DNA of 64,000 nt, taken from contig NZ_BPRA01000014.1 in the NCBI RefSeq assembly GCF_022179645.1, positions 248,001 through 312,000 on the forward strand. The letters run 5' to 3'. Position numbers and translations under genes: made by a program. Shown here piece by piece: positions 1-8,012 of the stretch (the first letter of the stretch is position 1; each line of letters starts with the position of its first letter). The DNA comes from Methylobacterium thuringiense. Its GTDB lineage: Bacteria; Pseudomonadota; Alphaproteobacteria; Rhizobiales; Beijerinckiaceae. Under the pieces are notes generated by a model. It did no database searches, had not been told where the DNA came from, and saw only the letters and a program-made list of their open reading frames with translations.

Positions 1-191
1 GCTTCGTCGCTGACGTCGATGAAGGCGAGGGCGTCCGACCCGTTCGGCCCATTCCGGTCGCCGTCGGGCTCGAAGAAGGTCTTTCCGTCGAGGCCGACGA
101 GGATGAAGGCGGGCGCCTGCGCGGCCTGGGGCGCGCCGGGTCCCAGCAGCAGCGCCGCGAGAAGCGCCAGACTTCCCGATCGTACCGTCAT
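1..191 (-). CDS. Secreted protein of unknown function, N-terminal part only
   Basis: This is the 5' part of a minus-strand gene that runs off the left edge. Reading from the ATG at 191-189 gives about 63 residues. They begin MTVRSGSLALLAALLLG and continue through a likely Sec signal peptide that ends near APQAAQA. The mature part contains FILVGLDGKTFFEPDGD, followed by a Gly/Asn-rich stretch and LAFIDVSDEA. Residues such as VGLDGK could suit a beta-propeller-type periplasmic protein, but this is speculation and no family is assigned. The reading frame is open to the edge and GC bias is normal. Confidence 0.6.
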   Translation of the reverse strand, partial: MTVRSGSLALLAALLLGPGAPQAAQAPAFILVGLDGKTFFEPDGDRNGPNGSDALAFIDVSDE

Positions 192-391
192 CCCGTGCGC
201 TCCTCGGCCCCGCGGCGACCCGATGCTGGGCGCCGCCTCCGAGGGTGGGGCGCGGACTTCGGAAGGCAATGCGCGCGTGGTAACAGCATCGGCATCGCAT
301 GCCGTCCGGCACGATTTCTCCCGGCCGCGTTTCCTGATTTTTAAGCACGCCGCTGTTTAGCTCGTCCCAACGCCATTGGGAGATTGCAAGC

Positions 392-733
392 GTGCGTGCC
401 TCCACGTCCTTCGGACTCGTTCATCACGGATTTCGCGCCGTCGTCATCGGCGCATTGGCTCTTGCCGCCGCCGGCCATGCCGACGCTCGCGACGGCCGCA
501 ACGGCGCCCTGATCGGCGGCGCGGCTGCCGGCGTGCTCGGCGGCGTGGCGCTCGGCGCCATGCTCGGCGGCGGTGGCGCGCCCCCGCCCGGCCCGCGTCC
601 GGTCTATGTCGAAGAAGAGCCCGTGCCGGTCTACGTTCGCCCGCGCCGCGGCCCGGTCTGCCATTACGAGCGCCGCAAGGTCTGGCTCGACGAGGACGCG
701 TTCACCTACCGGCGCGTCGAGGTCTGCGAGTAG
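392..733 (+). CDS. Small secreted glycine-rich hypothetical protein
   Basis: A 113-residue protein read from a GTG start. Residues 15-32 form a hydrophobic signal-peptide-like segment ending in AGHADA. A Gly/Ala-rich stretch follows (GALIGGAAAGVLGGVALG and onward, about residues 38-62). It resembles the glycine-zipper segments that insert into or span membranes. The C-terminal third is basic and aromatic, with two cysteines (PVCHYER and VEVCE) that could form a disulfide in the periplasm. No enzymatic motif is visible. It is monocistronic and followed at once by an intrinsic terminator. The family is not recognised; a periplasmic or outer-membrane location is inferred. Confidence 0.6.
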   Translation: MRASTSFGLVHHGFRAVVIGALALAAAGHADARDGRNGALIGGAAAGVLGGVALGAMLGGGGAPPPGPRPVYVEEEPVPVYVRPRRGPVCHYERRKVWLDEDAFTYRRVEVCE

Positions 734-760
734 GCACGATCGCCCCGCGACGAACGATCG

Positions 761-785
761 GGCGCCCCTTACCGGGCGCCTTTTT
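761..785 (+). terminator. Intrinsic terminator between convergent genes
   Basis: A 7-bp perfect stem, GGCGCCC and GGGCGCC, encloses the 6-nt loop CTTACC and is followed by TTTTT at 781-785. It lies 28 nt after the stop of the small secreted protein on the plus strand and overlaps the end of nhaA on the minus strand. The T tract is on the plus-strand side. Confidence 0.8.
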
Positions 786-1986
786 CGTGGGCCGTCCGCC
801 CTGTGGCCAGCTTCATCACGACGGCCCCGGCGATCCCCGACAGCAGCGACCCGACGAGCACGCCGAGCTTCGTCTCCGTCTCGTGCAGGCCGTCGCCGAA
901 GGCGAGGCCGCCGATGAACAGGCTCATGGTGAAACCGATGCCGCAGAGCAGCGCCACGCCGTAGACCTGTCCCCAGTTCGCTCCGCCGGGTTTGTGGGCG
1001 ATGCCGAGGGCGACCGCGAGGCGCACGCTCAGCAGCACGCCCAGCTGCTTGCCGGCAAAGAGGCCGAGCGCCACGCCGAGCGTCACCGGATCGAGCAGCG
1101 CGTGTGCCGGCAGGCCGATCAGCTGGACGCCGGCATTGGCGAAGCCGAAGACCGGCACGATCAGGAAGGCGACCCACGGGGCGAGGGCGTGCTCCAGCCG
1201 GTGCAGCGGCGAAGCCGCGTCCTCCGGCCGGCCCGGCGTCGGGCGGATCGGGATGAACAGCGCCAGCAGCACCCCGGCCACGGTGGGGTGAATGCCGGAG
1301 CGCAGCACCAGGACCCAGAGCACGAATCCGAGAACGAGATAGGGCCAGAGCGCCCGCACGCCGCTGCGGTTGAGCCCGAACAGGGCCAGCATCACCGCGG
1401 CGGCTCCGGCGAGCATCGTCGCGTCGAGGCTGCCGGTATAGAACAGGGCGATGATGACGACGGCCCCGAGATCGTCGACGATCGCCACCGCGCTGAGGAA
1501 GATCTTGAGCGAGATCGGCACGCGTGGGCCGAGCAGCGCCAGCACGCCGAGTGCGAAGGCGATGTCGGTGGCGGCCGGGATCGCCCAGCCCCGCGCCGTG
1601 CCTGTCGCGAGATTGAAAGCGAGATAGACCAACGCTGGCGCCGCCATGCCGGCGGCGGCTGCGAGGCCGGGCAACACCCGGTCCGGCCAGGTCCGCAGGC
1701 GCCCGTCGAGCCCCTCGCGCTTGATCTCCAGGCCCACGAGCAGGAAGAACACGGCCATCAGGCCGTCGTTGATCCAGTGCAGCAGGCTCAAGGGCCCGAG
1801 ACGGGCGTGCAGCGCGTGGGCGTAGGCCTCGCCCAGCGGCGAATTTGCAATCACCAGGGCGGCACTTGCAGCTGCCATCAGCACGAGGCCGCCGCTCGCC
1901 TCGCTGACGAGAAAGGCGCGCAAGGCCGAGATCGGGCGGCGCACGCGGCTTCGTAGGACGCGGACGGCTTTGGGCGGCGGCTTCAT
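769..1986 (-). CDS. nhaA: Na+/H+ antiporter NhaA
   Basis: A 405-residue inner-membrane sodium/proton antiporter of the NhaA family, which exports Na+ or Li+ in exchange for protons in pH and salt homeostasis. The length fits the family (about 380-430). Diagnostic segments are visible: [20 protein letters not shown] near the N-terminus, [19 protein letters not shown], and the ion-binding Asp-Asp pair in [19 protein letters not shown]. The C-terminal [19 protein letters not shown] and [15 protein letters not shown] segments are also typical. About 12 hydrophobic segments are present. The ATG is preceded by an Arg/Lys-rich cytoplasmic N-terminus. It is separated from the upstream tlpA gene by about 46 nt and may be co-transcribed with it. 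Confidence 0.95.
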   Translation of the reverse strand: MKPPPKAVRVLRSRVRRPISALRAFLVSEASGGLVLMAAASAALVIANSPLGEAYAHALHARLGPLSLLHWINDGLMAVFFLLVGLEIKREGLDGRLRTWPDRVLPGLAAAAGMAAPALVYLAFNLATGTARGWAIPAATDIAFALGVLALLGPRVPISLKIFLSAVAIVDDLGAVVIIALFYTGSLDATMLAGAAAVMLALFGLNRSGVRALWPYLVLGFVLWVLVLRSGIHPTVAGVLLALFIPIRPTPGRPEDAASPLHRLEHALAPWVAFLIVPVFGFANAGVQLIGLPAHALLDPVTLGVALGLFAGKQLGVLLSVRLAVALGIAHKPGGANWGQVYGVALLCGIGFTMSLFIGGLAFGDGLHETETKLGVLVGSLLSGIAGAVVMKLATGRTAHEKGAR

Positions 1987-2032
1987 GACGCGATGCCGTG
2001 CGCCCTGAGCGCTGACTGGACAAGTCTGCCAG

Positions 2033-2668
2033 TTATGCCCCGTCCCCCATCAGCGCCTTGATCAACGCCGTTCCGTCCGCGCCGGCCCAGTCCGCCGGCC
2101 CCTTCATCACGCCGACTTCGCAGCCCCCGGCGTCGATCAGCAGGGTGGTCGGCAGGCCGATGGTGCCGGTCTGCTGCTGGACGGCGGGAAGCACCTTGCC
2201 GGCCGGGTCGCCGTAATAGGCGAGGGTCTTGATGCCGGTGTCGGCGAGCCATTTCGGCGGCTTGTCGAGGTTGCGCGTCTCGACGTTGATCGCGACGACC
2301 TGGAATTTTTCGCCACCAAGCTCGCCCTGAAGCCTGTCGAGGGCGGGCATCTCGGCCTTGCAGGGGGCGCACCAGGTCGCCCAGAGGTTCACCAGCAGCG
2401 CCTTGCCCCTGAGGGCGGCGAGGCTGGTGTCGGCGCCGTCCGGGCCCTTCAACTGAAGGACCACGCCCGGCTTCGGTTCGCCGGTGGTGTCGAGGGCGGC
2501 GACATCTCCGCGGGCGAGGGGGGCGATCCGCGCCACGGTCGCGGCGGCGTTCGCGCAGGGCTCAGGCGTCGCGAGGTTGCCGAGCTTCGAGCCGGTCCCG
2601 TATAGGGCGAGCCCAGCGAGGATCGCGGCGGCAGCACCGCCCGCGACGAGAATGGCCCGGTTCGCCAT
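2033..2668 (-). CDS. tlpA: TlpA-family membrane-anchored thioredoxin
   Basis: A 211-residue thiol-disulfide oxidoreductase. One N-terminal transmembrane anchor (about residues 4-21, [20 protein letters not shown]) is followed by a periplasmic thioredoxin fold with the active site [18 protein letters not shown]. The cis-proline loop region reads [11 protein letters not shown]. TlpA proteins keep periplasmic thiols reduced; Bradyrhizobium TlpA supports cytochrome oxidase copper-site maturation, so a similar role is likely here. The ATG at 2668 is preferred over the in-frame TTG one codon upstream. The gene is divergent from argH with only 36 nt between the start codons, a pairing common in Rhizobiales. 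Confidence 0.9.
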   Translation of the reverse strand: MANRAILVAGGAAAAILAGLALYGTGSKLGNLATPEPCANAAATVARIAPLARGDVAALDTTGEPKPGVVLQLKGPDGADTSLAALRGKALLVNLWATWCAPCKAEMPALDRLQGELGGEKFQVVAINVETRNLDKPPKWLADTGIKTLAYYGDPAGKVLPAVQQQTGTIGLPTTLLIDAGGCEVGVMKGPADWAGADGTALIKALMGDGA

Positions 2669-2704
2669 CAACTGCGCCCGGCCGGCGGGAAGGTTTTGTC
2701 AGAC

Positions 2705-4090
2705 ATGAGCAACCGGATGTGGGGCGGGCGCTTCGCGAGCGGCCCCGCCGAGATCATGGAGGAAATCAACGCCTCCATCGGGTTCGACAAGCGGCTTGCC
2801 CCCCAGGACATCCGCGGCTCGCTGGCGCATGTCGCGATGCTGGGTGCGGCCGGCATCCTGCCGCCCGAAGATGTGGCAGCGATCGAGGCCGGGCTCAAGA
2901 CGGTGGAATCCGAGATCGCGGCCGGCAGCTTCGTGTTCGACCGGGCGCTGGAAGACATCCACATGGCGGTGGAGAGCCGGCTCACCGAGATCGTCGGCCC
3001 GACGGCCGGACGCCTGCACACCGCCCGCTCGCGCAACGACCAGGTCGCCACGGACATGCGGCTCTGGGTGCGCGACACGCTGGACGCCCTCGACGCCCAG
3101 GCCGCCGACCTGCAGCGGGCGCTCGCCGAGACCGCGCTGAAGCATGCCGGCACGGTGATGCCCGGCTTCACCCACCTGCAATCGGCCCAGCCGGTGACCT
3201 TCGGCCACCACTGCCTCGCCTATGTCGAGATGCTCGGGCGCGACCGCGGCCGGTTCCGCGATGCGCGGGTTCGCCTGAACGAGTGCCCGCTTGGCGCTGC
3301 GGCGCTCGCCGGCACCTCCTTCCCGATCGATCGGCACGCCACGGCGGCGGCGCTGGGCTTCGACCGGCCGACCGCGAACTCGCTCGATTCCGTCGCCGAC
3401 CGCGATTTCGCCCTGGAGGCGCTCTCGGCGGCGTCGATCTGCGCGATCCATCTTTCGCGATTTGCTGAAGAACTCGTGGTCTGGACCTCGGCCCAGTTCA
3501 ACTTCGTCAAACTGTCCGACGGCTACACCACCGGCTCCTCGATCATGCCGCAGAAGCGGAATCCCGATGCGGCCGAGCTGGTACGGGCGAAGTCCGGCCG
3601 CATCATCGGCGCGCTGACCGGACTGATGATCGTGATGAAGGGCCTGCCGCTCGCCTATTCGAAGGACATGCAGGAGGACAAGGAGGGCACGTTCGACGCC
3701 CTCCCTGCCCTCTCCCTCTGCCTCGCCGCCATGGCCGGCATGGTGCGCGACCTCGAGCCCGTCGCCGACGTGATGAAGCGGGCGGCCGGCTCCGGCTACG
3801 CCACCGCCACCGATCTCGCGGACTGGCTTGTGCGGGAGCTCGGCATGCCGTTCCGCGAGGCGCATCACGTCACCGGACGTCTCGTCGGGCTCGCCTCGGG
3901 CCAGGGCATCGGGCTCGAAGAGCTGCCGCTGACGGCGATGCAGGAGGTCGAGCCGCGGCTGACGGATGCGGTCTACGCCGTGCTCGGCATCGAGAATTCG
4001 GTGGCGAGCCGCACCAGCTATGGCGGCACCGCGCCGGCGAACGTGCGGACGCAGGCCGAACGCTGGCTGAAGGAACTCGGGCCCGCCTGA
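2705..4090 (+). CDS. argH: Argininosuccinate lyase
   Basis: A 461-residue cytosolic enzyme that splits argininosuccinate into arginine and fumarate, the last step of arginine biosynthesis. The N-terminus has the usual MWGGRF segment. [13 protein letters not shown] carries the substrate-binding region, and [20 protein letters not shown] contains the conserved TxxPGxTHLQ block. The fumarase/ASL superfamily signature [12 protein letters not shown] lies near residues 277-288 and includes the catalytic flexible-loop serine. The ATG at 2705 was chosen because a GGGAAGG ribosome-binding site lies about 11 nt upstream; a TTG at 2696 would add three residues. It is divergent from tlpA. Confidence 0.97.
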   Translation: MSNRMWGGRFASGPAEIMEEINASIGFDKRLAPQDIRGSLAHVAMLGAAGILPPEDVAAIEAGLKTVESEIAAGSFVFDRALEDIHMAVESRLTEIVGPTAGRLHTARSRNDQVATDMRLWVRDTLDALDAQAADLQRALAETALKHAGTVMPGFTHLQSAQPVTFGHHCLAYVEMLGRDRGRFRDARVRLNECPLGAAALAGTSFPIDRHATAAALGFDRPTANSLDSVADRDFALEALSAASICAIHLSRFAEELVVWTSAQFNFVKLSDGYTTGSSIMPQKRNPDAAELVRAKSGRIIGALTGLMIVMKGLPLAYSKDMQEDKEGTFDALPALSLCLAAMAGMVRDLEPVADVMKRAAGSGYATATDLADWLVRELGMPFREAHHVTGRLVGLASGQGIGLEELPLTAMQEVEPRLTDAVYAVLGIENSVASRTSYGGTAPANVRTQAERWLKELGPA

Positions 4091-4195
4091 CGGAAAAATG
4101 GTGCCCTGCAACCGGCGGAAGCCTGATGCGTTCATAGTCTAGCTAGGTGGACCACTCTATGGGTGGCGGCGAAGCGTAGCGGAGACCGTTCATCC

Positions 4196-4492
4196 ATGGC
4201 CGTCGAGAGCTGGATCAGCCCTGAGGAAACCCCGGTTCTCGCCGAATCGGCCACCGCGATGATCGAGGATCGGCTGAGCCGGTTCTCCAAGCCCGAGCGC
4301 GACGCCTACTGGGCCTCGATCCGCAAGTGCTACAACACGCCCTACAATCCGCCGGCCAGCAAGCGCTCGGCGAAGGCGGCATCGGTCGAGGTTTCGGTCA
4401 TCGCGATCTCGTCGGTCGACCTGCCGCCGATCGAGGTTCAGGCCGCAGCCCTGGCGTCGTCCGCCCTGTCGGGCGATTCGCAGGCCGCCTGA
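4196..4492 (+). CDS. Hypothetical protein, 98 aa
   Basis: A small acidic soluble protein with no signal peptide, membrane segment or recognised domain. It starts MAVESWISPEETP. The middle is helical and charged (AMIEDRLSRFSKPERDAYW), followed by ASIRKCYNTPYNPPASKRSAK and a hydrophobic, Ala/Ser-rich C-terminus. The ATG at 4196 has GGAGA ten nucleotides upstream; an in-frame GTG at 4163 would extend it by 11 residues without a better ribosome-binding site. It lies about 105 nt after argH on the same strand, but nothing links it to arginine synthesis. It is judged real from codon bias and the start context. Confidence 0.55.
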   Translation: MAVESWISPEETPVLAESATAMIEDRLSRFSKPERDAYWASIRKCYNTPYNPPASKRSAKAASVEVSVIAISSVDLPPIEVQAAALASSALSGDSQAA

Positions 4493-4507
4493 CCGGCAGA
4501 GCCGGAA

Positions 4508-4527
4508 TCTGCTCCTTCGGGAGCAGA
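4508..4527 (+). terminator. Hairpin with TTCG tetraloop, terminator-like
   Basis: Perfect 8-bp arms TCTGCTCC and GGAGCAGA flank a TTCG loop, 15 nt after the stop codon of the preceding 98-aa gene. UUCG-closed stems are unusually stable. No T tract follows, so it may act as a transcript-end stabiliser or a weak or Rho-assisted terminator. Confidence 0.55.
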
Positions 4528-4673
4528 GTGTGGCGGATGTTTCGCAAGAGCCCGCCGCCTTACGTGGATAAATCCCGCATCTCACGGCGACAGCCCGGCA
4601 TTTCGCCGTAAATTCGTACGGTTGCGCGCGTTCCGATGCGCAATCGTTCGTTCGCGTCCTGGGACCTTTGCCG

Positions 4674-5417
4674 ATGTTTCGCCTCAGCCGCCTTCTGTCC
4701 GCTGGCACGGCCGGCCTCGCCATGCCGGGGATCTTCGCGCTCGCGGGCGTCGGCGCGGTAGCCTCGGTTCATGGTGCGGTTGCCCAGGAGACGGGGACTC
4801 GGGCGACGATCCAGCAGGCGCAGTTCGATGCGGGCGAATCGTCGTCCCGCCGACGCCGCGGGCGCGGTCGAGGGCGCAGCGAAGCGCCGGCCGAGGCGCC
4901 CCCGGCCGCCGACAAGAAAGCCGCTCTACCGCCGGGAATGCAGCAGGCGACGCCTGTCGTGACCTTCGGCGACTGGAACGTGTTCACCAACGGCCAGGGC
5001 AAGACCCGTGTCTGCTACGCCATCGCCCAGCCGCAGACCCGCTCCCCGAACACGCTCGCCCGCGACACCGCCTATCTGTTCGTGACGATCCGCAAGGGCG
5101 AGAACGTCCAGAACGAGATCGCCGTGATGTTCGGTTTCAAGCCGAAACCCGCCGCTTCGCAGGCGAAGCCCGGGGCGTCGGCAGGCAAGACCGACCCGTA
5201 TCTGTCGCTCGGCAGCACGCGCTTCGGGCTGGTGGTGAAGGACGAGAACGCCTGGGTTCAGAATCAGGCCGAGGAGGCCCGCATCGTGACCGAAATGGCC
5301 AAGAGCCCGACGGCGACGGTGCGCACCACCTCGATGCGCGGCAAGCCCACGAGCGACGACTACGCGCTCGGCGGCTTCGGCGACGCGGTGAAGCGTGCGC
5401 GCGAGGAGTGCAAGTAG
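4674..5417 (+). CDS. IalB-family (invasion associated locus B) periplasmic protein
   Basis: A 247-residue exported protein. The N-terminal signal peptide covers about residues 1-37 (ends HGAVAQE). A low-complexity linker follows, with an Arg-rich patch (SSRRRRGRGRGRSE) and a Pro/Ala segment. From about residue 93 the sequence VVTFGDWNVFTNG opens a domain of the IalB type; cysteines at RVCYAIAQP and the C-terminal EECK could pair. IalB is named from a Bartonella erythrocyte-invasion locus, but free-living alphaproteobacteria carry many homologs of unknown role, so no invasion function is implied. ATG 4674 was chosen over a TTG two codons upstream. Confidence 0.75.
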   Translation: MFRLSRLLSAGTAGLAMPGIFALAGVGAVASVHGAVAQETGTRATIQQAQFDAGESSSRRRRGRGRGRSEAPAEAPPAADKKAALPPGMQQATPVVTFGDWNVFTNGQGKTRVCYAIAQPQTRSPNTLARDTAYLFVTIRKGENVQNEIAVMFGFKPKPAASQAKPGASAGKTDPYLSLGSTRFGLVVKDENAWVQNQAEEARIVTEMAKSPTATVRTTSMRGKPTSDDYALGGFGDAVKRAREECK

Positions 5418-5518
5418 GCCATCCGACGAAAAGCGGGACCGCCGATCCGACTACCTCGGTCCGGCGGCCCCGTTCGTCGAGCAGCCGGTCCAAACAACGA
5501 GCCGGCGATTGGGTCAGG

Positions 5519-5791
5519 TCATACGGCCTGCAGCCGCGGCGCCGGTTGGCGGAGCGATCGGGCGCCCGGCCGCGACCGTTCGCGGGCTGCGCGGGTCGCC
5601 TGCTCGAAGCTGCGGAAGAGGGTGCCGTCGAGCGTGTCGAAGCTGCGCTCGGAGGAGTAGAAGCGCACACCGCCATGTTCGGGCACGGCGATGCCGGCCG
5701 TGGTCTCGCCGACCTCGATCACCCGCGCGGTCATGCGCTCGTGCAGGATCGGGTCCGAGATGCTTTTCAATGCGGGCTGAAGGGATGTCAT
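5519..5791 (-). CDS. Hypothetical protein, 90 aa
   Basis: A short soluble protein starting MTSLQPALKSISDPILHERM. The middle (ARVIEVGETTAGIAVPEHGGVRF) looks like paired beta strands, followed by a helix rich in Arg and Glu (FRSFEQATRAARERSR) and a basic tail. No family is recognised. GGAG lies about 12 nt upstream of the ATG. It stands alone between an IalB-like gene and a gene-free stretch. The frame has good codon bias over most of its length, but the Arg/Pro-rich last 20 residues are less convincing. Confidence 0.5.
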   Translation of the reverse strand: MTSLQPALKSISDPILHERMTARVIEVGETTAGIAVPEHGGVRFYSSERSFDTLDGTLFRSFEQATRAARERSRPGARSLRQPAPRLQAV

Positions 5792-6251
5792 CGGTCTGAA
5801 ATTCTCCGGTGGCCTTCCAAAGGCCGAGTACGACGGAAGAAGGAAAGCGAGACCTGTCGGTCTCGGAAAGCCTCAGCGTCGACAGCGTTGGGCCAGCCGG
5901 TGGGAACTATTGGCAATCGGTCTCGGGCTCGTCTGGAAGAGCATGGTAAGTCCTCCTCGATGAAGGACCACGACACGCGAGCGCATCGTGATGCTTTAGC
6001 GTTTGGTGACGCGGCGCAAGCTATTCACTTCAAATCACCGCGGTATGACGATCTCACACAACAGCAGGGTGCTCGCTCCGGTTCCGCTGGTCAACGGAAA
6101 GTTATTTCGAAGTTCGTTGCAACTGCGAAAGGAATCCGATGTCCTCGCCGCACTAGGCAGATCTATCCTGTGTTAAGCCATGAATCGTCTAGAATCGTAC
6201 CAAGACTAAAGAATCCGCGCTCGGATCACGCTGCTCTAGCCTATGAGACGA
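5792..6251. other. Gene-free stretch of about 460 bp
   Basis: No reading frame with a credible start, length and codon bias was found on either strand. The part from about 5960 to 6240 is clearly richer in A+T than the surrounding coding sequence. It contains no strong hairpin, tandem repeat or tRNA-like fold visible by eye. Confidence 0.5.
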
Positions 6252-6977
6252 TCAACACCCGCCGGGCAATCCACCGAGCAGGGCATCGAGCTGCCGGTAG
6301 TCCAAAAAGACCTGATCGGCTCCAGCTTCAGCAAGATCCCTGCCAGCCCGATCGTGGCCCCAATGTCCGCCTCCGGTGAAGCCGAGCACACGCATCCCGG
6401 CCGCCCGCGCCGCGATGACGCCGGGCACGCTGTCCTCGATGACGAGGCACTCGCCGGGCTCGGCCCTCATCTCGGCGGCGGCGTGGAGGAAGAGGTCCGG
6501 AGCGGGCTTTCCGCGCCGCACCATGGCCGAGGAATAGAGCCGCCCGTCGAAGAGCGGCAGCAGGCCGGTGAGCGTCAACGAATGGCGCAGGCGCACGGGA
6601 TCGCTGCTCGAGGCCACGCAGGTCGGGATATCGAGAGCCTGCACGGCCATCGCGACGCCGGCCATGGCACGGAGCTCCCGGTCGAACACGCCCAGCGTCT
6701 CCGCCTTCACCGCCGCGACGAAGTCCTCCGGCACGACGACGGTGGGGAAGTCGTGAGCGATGTGCTCCATGATCGACGTCATGGAGGTGCCGGCGAAGCG
6801 GCTGCGCACGGTGTCGACGTCGATGGCGACGCCGATGCGGTTGAGGGCCGCGGTGAGGGTGCCGAGGCTCAGCGGCTCCGAATCGACGAGCACGCCGTCG
6901 CAATCGAAGATCACCAAGGCGGGGCGGGCGAAGGCCGGCTCGGCAGGGTCTGAACCGGGTCGCGTCCGTTCCGTCAT
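6252..6977 (-). CDS. HAD-superfamily phosphatase (phosphoglycolate phosphatase/beta-PGM-like)
   Basis: A 241-residue HAD subfamily IA hydrolase. Motif I is FDCDGVLVDSE, where the first Asp is the nucleophile and the second the acid/base. Motif II is CVASSSDP, motif III Lys lies in RRGKPAPDLF, and motif IV is VIEDSVPGVIAARAAGM. A helical cap lies between motifs I and II. Such enzymes dephosphorylate small sugar phosphates; the sequence does not identify the substrate. The ATG at 6977 is preferred because GGAG sits 5 nt upstream; a GTG at 7019 would add 14 residues. Apparently monocistronic. Confidence 0.9.
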   Translation of the reverse strand: MTERTRPGSDPAEPAFARPALVIFDCDGVLVDSEPLSLGTLTAALNRIGVAIDVDTVRSRFAGTSMTSIMEHIAHDFPTVVVPEDFVAAVKAETLGVFDRELRAMAGVAMAVQALDIPTCVASSSDPVRLRHSLTLTGLLPLFDGRLYSSAMVRRGKPAPDLFLHAAAEMRAEPGECLVIEDSVPGVIAARAAGMRVLGFTGGGHWGHDRAGRDLAEAGADQVFLDYRQLDALLGGLPGGC

Positions 6978-7142
6978 GTCGTCTCCGCTGTCAGTCGCTC
7001 GGTCGGCGCCTCCTGACACGCGCCCGCGAAGGCTGGCAACGCTCGCTGTCGCCGCAATCGCCGGCTAGTGTGCCCACGACAGGCGCAGAGCCGGCTCCGG
7101 CCTCGCGTCCCTCGCGTCTGAAACGACAGAAAAGACAAAAAA

Positions 7143-8009
7143 TTGCCCGGCTACCTGCCTTTCGCGGGGGCGCTCAAGCTCCCCGGCTTCACCTGTGACA
7201 ATTGCGGCTTCTGGCAGCGGCATTTCGAAACGCCGCTGCAATGCCCGATGTGCCTCGATGCGCGCCACGTGGTGCCGCAGACCGGCTGGCGCTTCCTCAG
7301 CGAGGCGCAGGCGCAGGCCGAATTTCCCTGCCACTGGGAGGAGCTGGAGCCGGGCGTCTGGCGCTTCTGGAACGACCCCGTCACCGGCATCGGCCCGAGC
7401 GCCTATCTGGTTCAGACGGATCACGGCAACATGGGCTTCGAGGGCTGCCCGGTCTTCAGTGCGGCGGCGCTGGACAAGATCGCGGCGCTCGGCGGGATGC
7501 AGGTGCTGTCCTCCTCGCACCCGCACGCCTACGGAGCGCTGCCACAGCTGCAGGACCGCTTCGACCCCGAGCTGTGCCTGCCGGCCGCCGACTTCACCTG
7601 GAGCGCGGCGCTCCAGGTCTCCTGGCCCTACGACGACTTTTTGGAACCCTTGCCTGGGTTGGAATTACATCGGACCGCCGGCCATTTCGACGGCCACGCC
7701 GTGCTGTTCGATCGCAAGCGAAAAATCTGCTTCTGCGGCGACGCCTTCAAGTTCGAACTCGACCCGGGGGATTTTCGCCGCGCGCTGACGATCTCGGCCC
7801 ACAAGGCTTTTGTCCGCGGCGTCCCGCTCACACCCAACGAACTCCGGCGCTACCGCGACGTGTTCGAGCGCCTCGACTTCACCCAGACCTGGACCCCGTT
7901 CGAGCCGGCCGCCAATTGCGGCCGGGCCGAAGTGTTGGCGCTGCTCGACAGCCTGCTCTCGGGCCGCTCGCATGCGGCGCCAGTGCCGATGGAGACGCTG
8001 ACGCGGTAG
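7143..8009 (+). CDS. Metallo-beta-lactamase-fold protein with N-terminal zinc ribbon
   Basis: A 288-residue cytosolic protein. The N-terminus carries two CxxC pairs (CDNCGFW and CPMCLD, residues about 18-40) that resemble a zinc ribbon. The rest resembles an MBL-fold hydrolase: AYLVQTDHGN opens the fold, SSSHPHAYGAL gives the metal-binding His region, HRTAGHFDGHAVLFD the next ligand region, and KICFCGDAFKF the bridging Asp. The classic HxHxDH motif is reduced to HPHAYGA, so metal binding may differ. Start: a TTG at 7143, with an in-frame stop eight codons upstream, gives the only full-length frame; the ribosome-binding site is weak. It converges with the PEP-carboxylase-like gene with only 3 nt between them. 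Substrate unknown. Confidence 0.7.
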   Translation: MPGYLPFAGALKLPGFTCDNCGFWQRHFETPLQCPMCLDARHVVPQTGWRFLSEAQAQAEFPCHWEELEPGVWRFWNDPVTGIGPSAYLVQTDHGNMGFEGCPVFSAAALDKIAALGGMQVLSSSHPHAYGALPQLQDRFDPELCLPAADFTWSAALQVSWPYDDFLEPLPGLELHRTAGHFDGHAVLFDRKRKICFCGDAFKFELDPGDFRRALTISAHKAFVRGVPLTPNELRRYRDVFERLDFTQTWTPFEPAANCGRAEVLALLDSLLSGRSHAAPVPMETLTR

Positions 8010-8012
8010 CGT

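Noticed and set aside
376-1956. Open frame of 526 codons on the plus strand opposite nhaA
   Set aside because: Arg/His/Gln-rich and antisense to a clear nhaA; a shadow of the GC-rich coding frame.
4622-6379. Long plus-strand frame across the IalB gene and the gene-free stretch
   Set aside because: Composition is Arg-rich and unlike a protein; the IalB frame is the real one.
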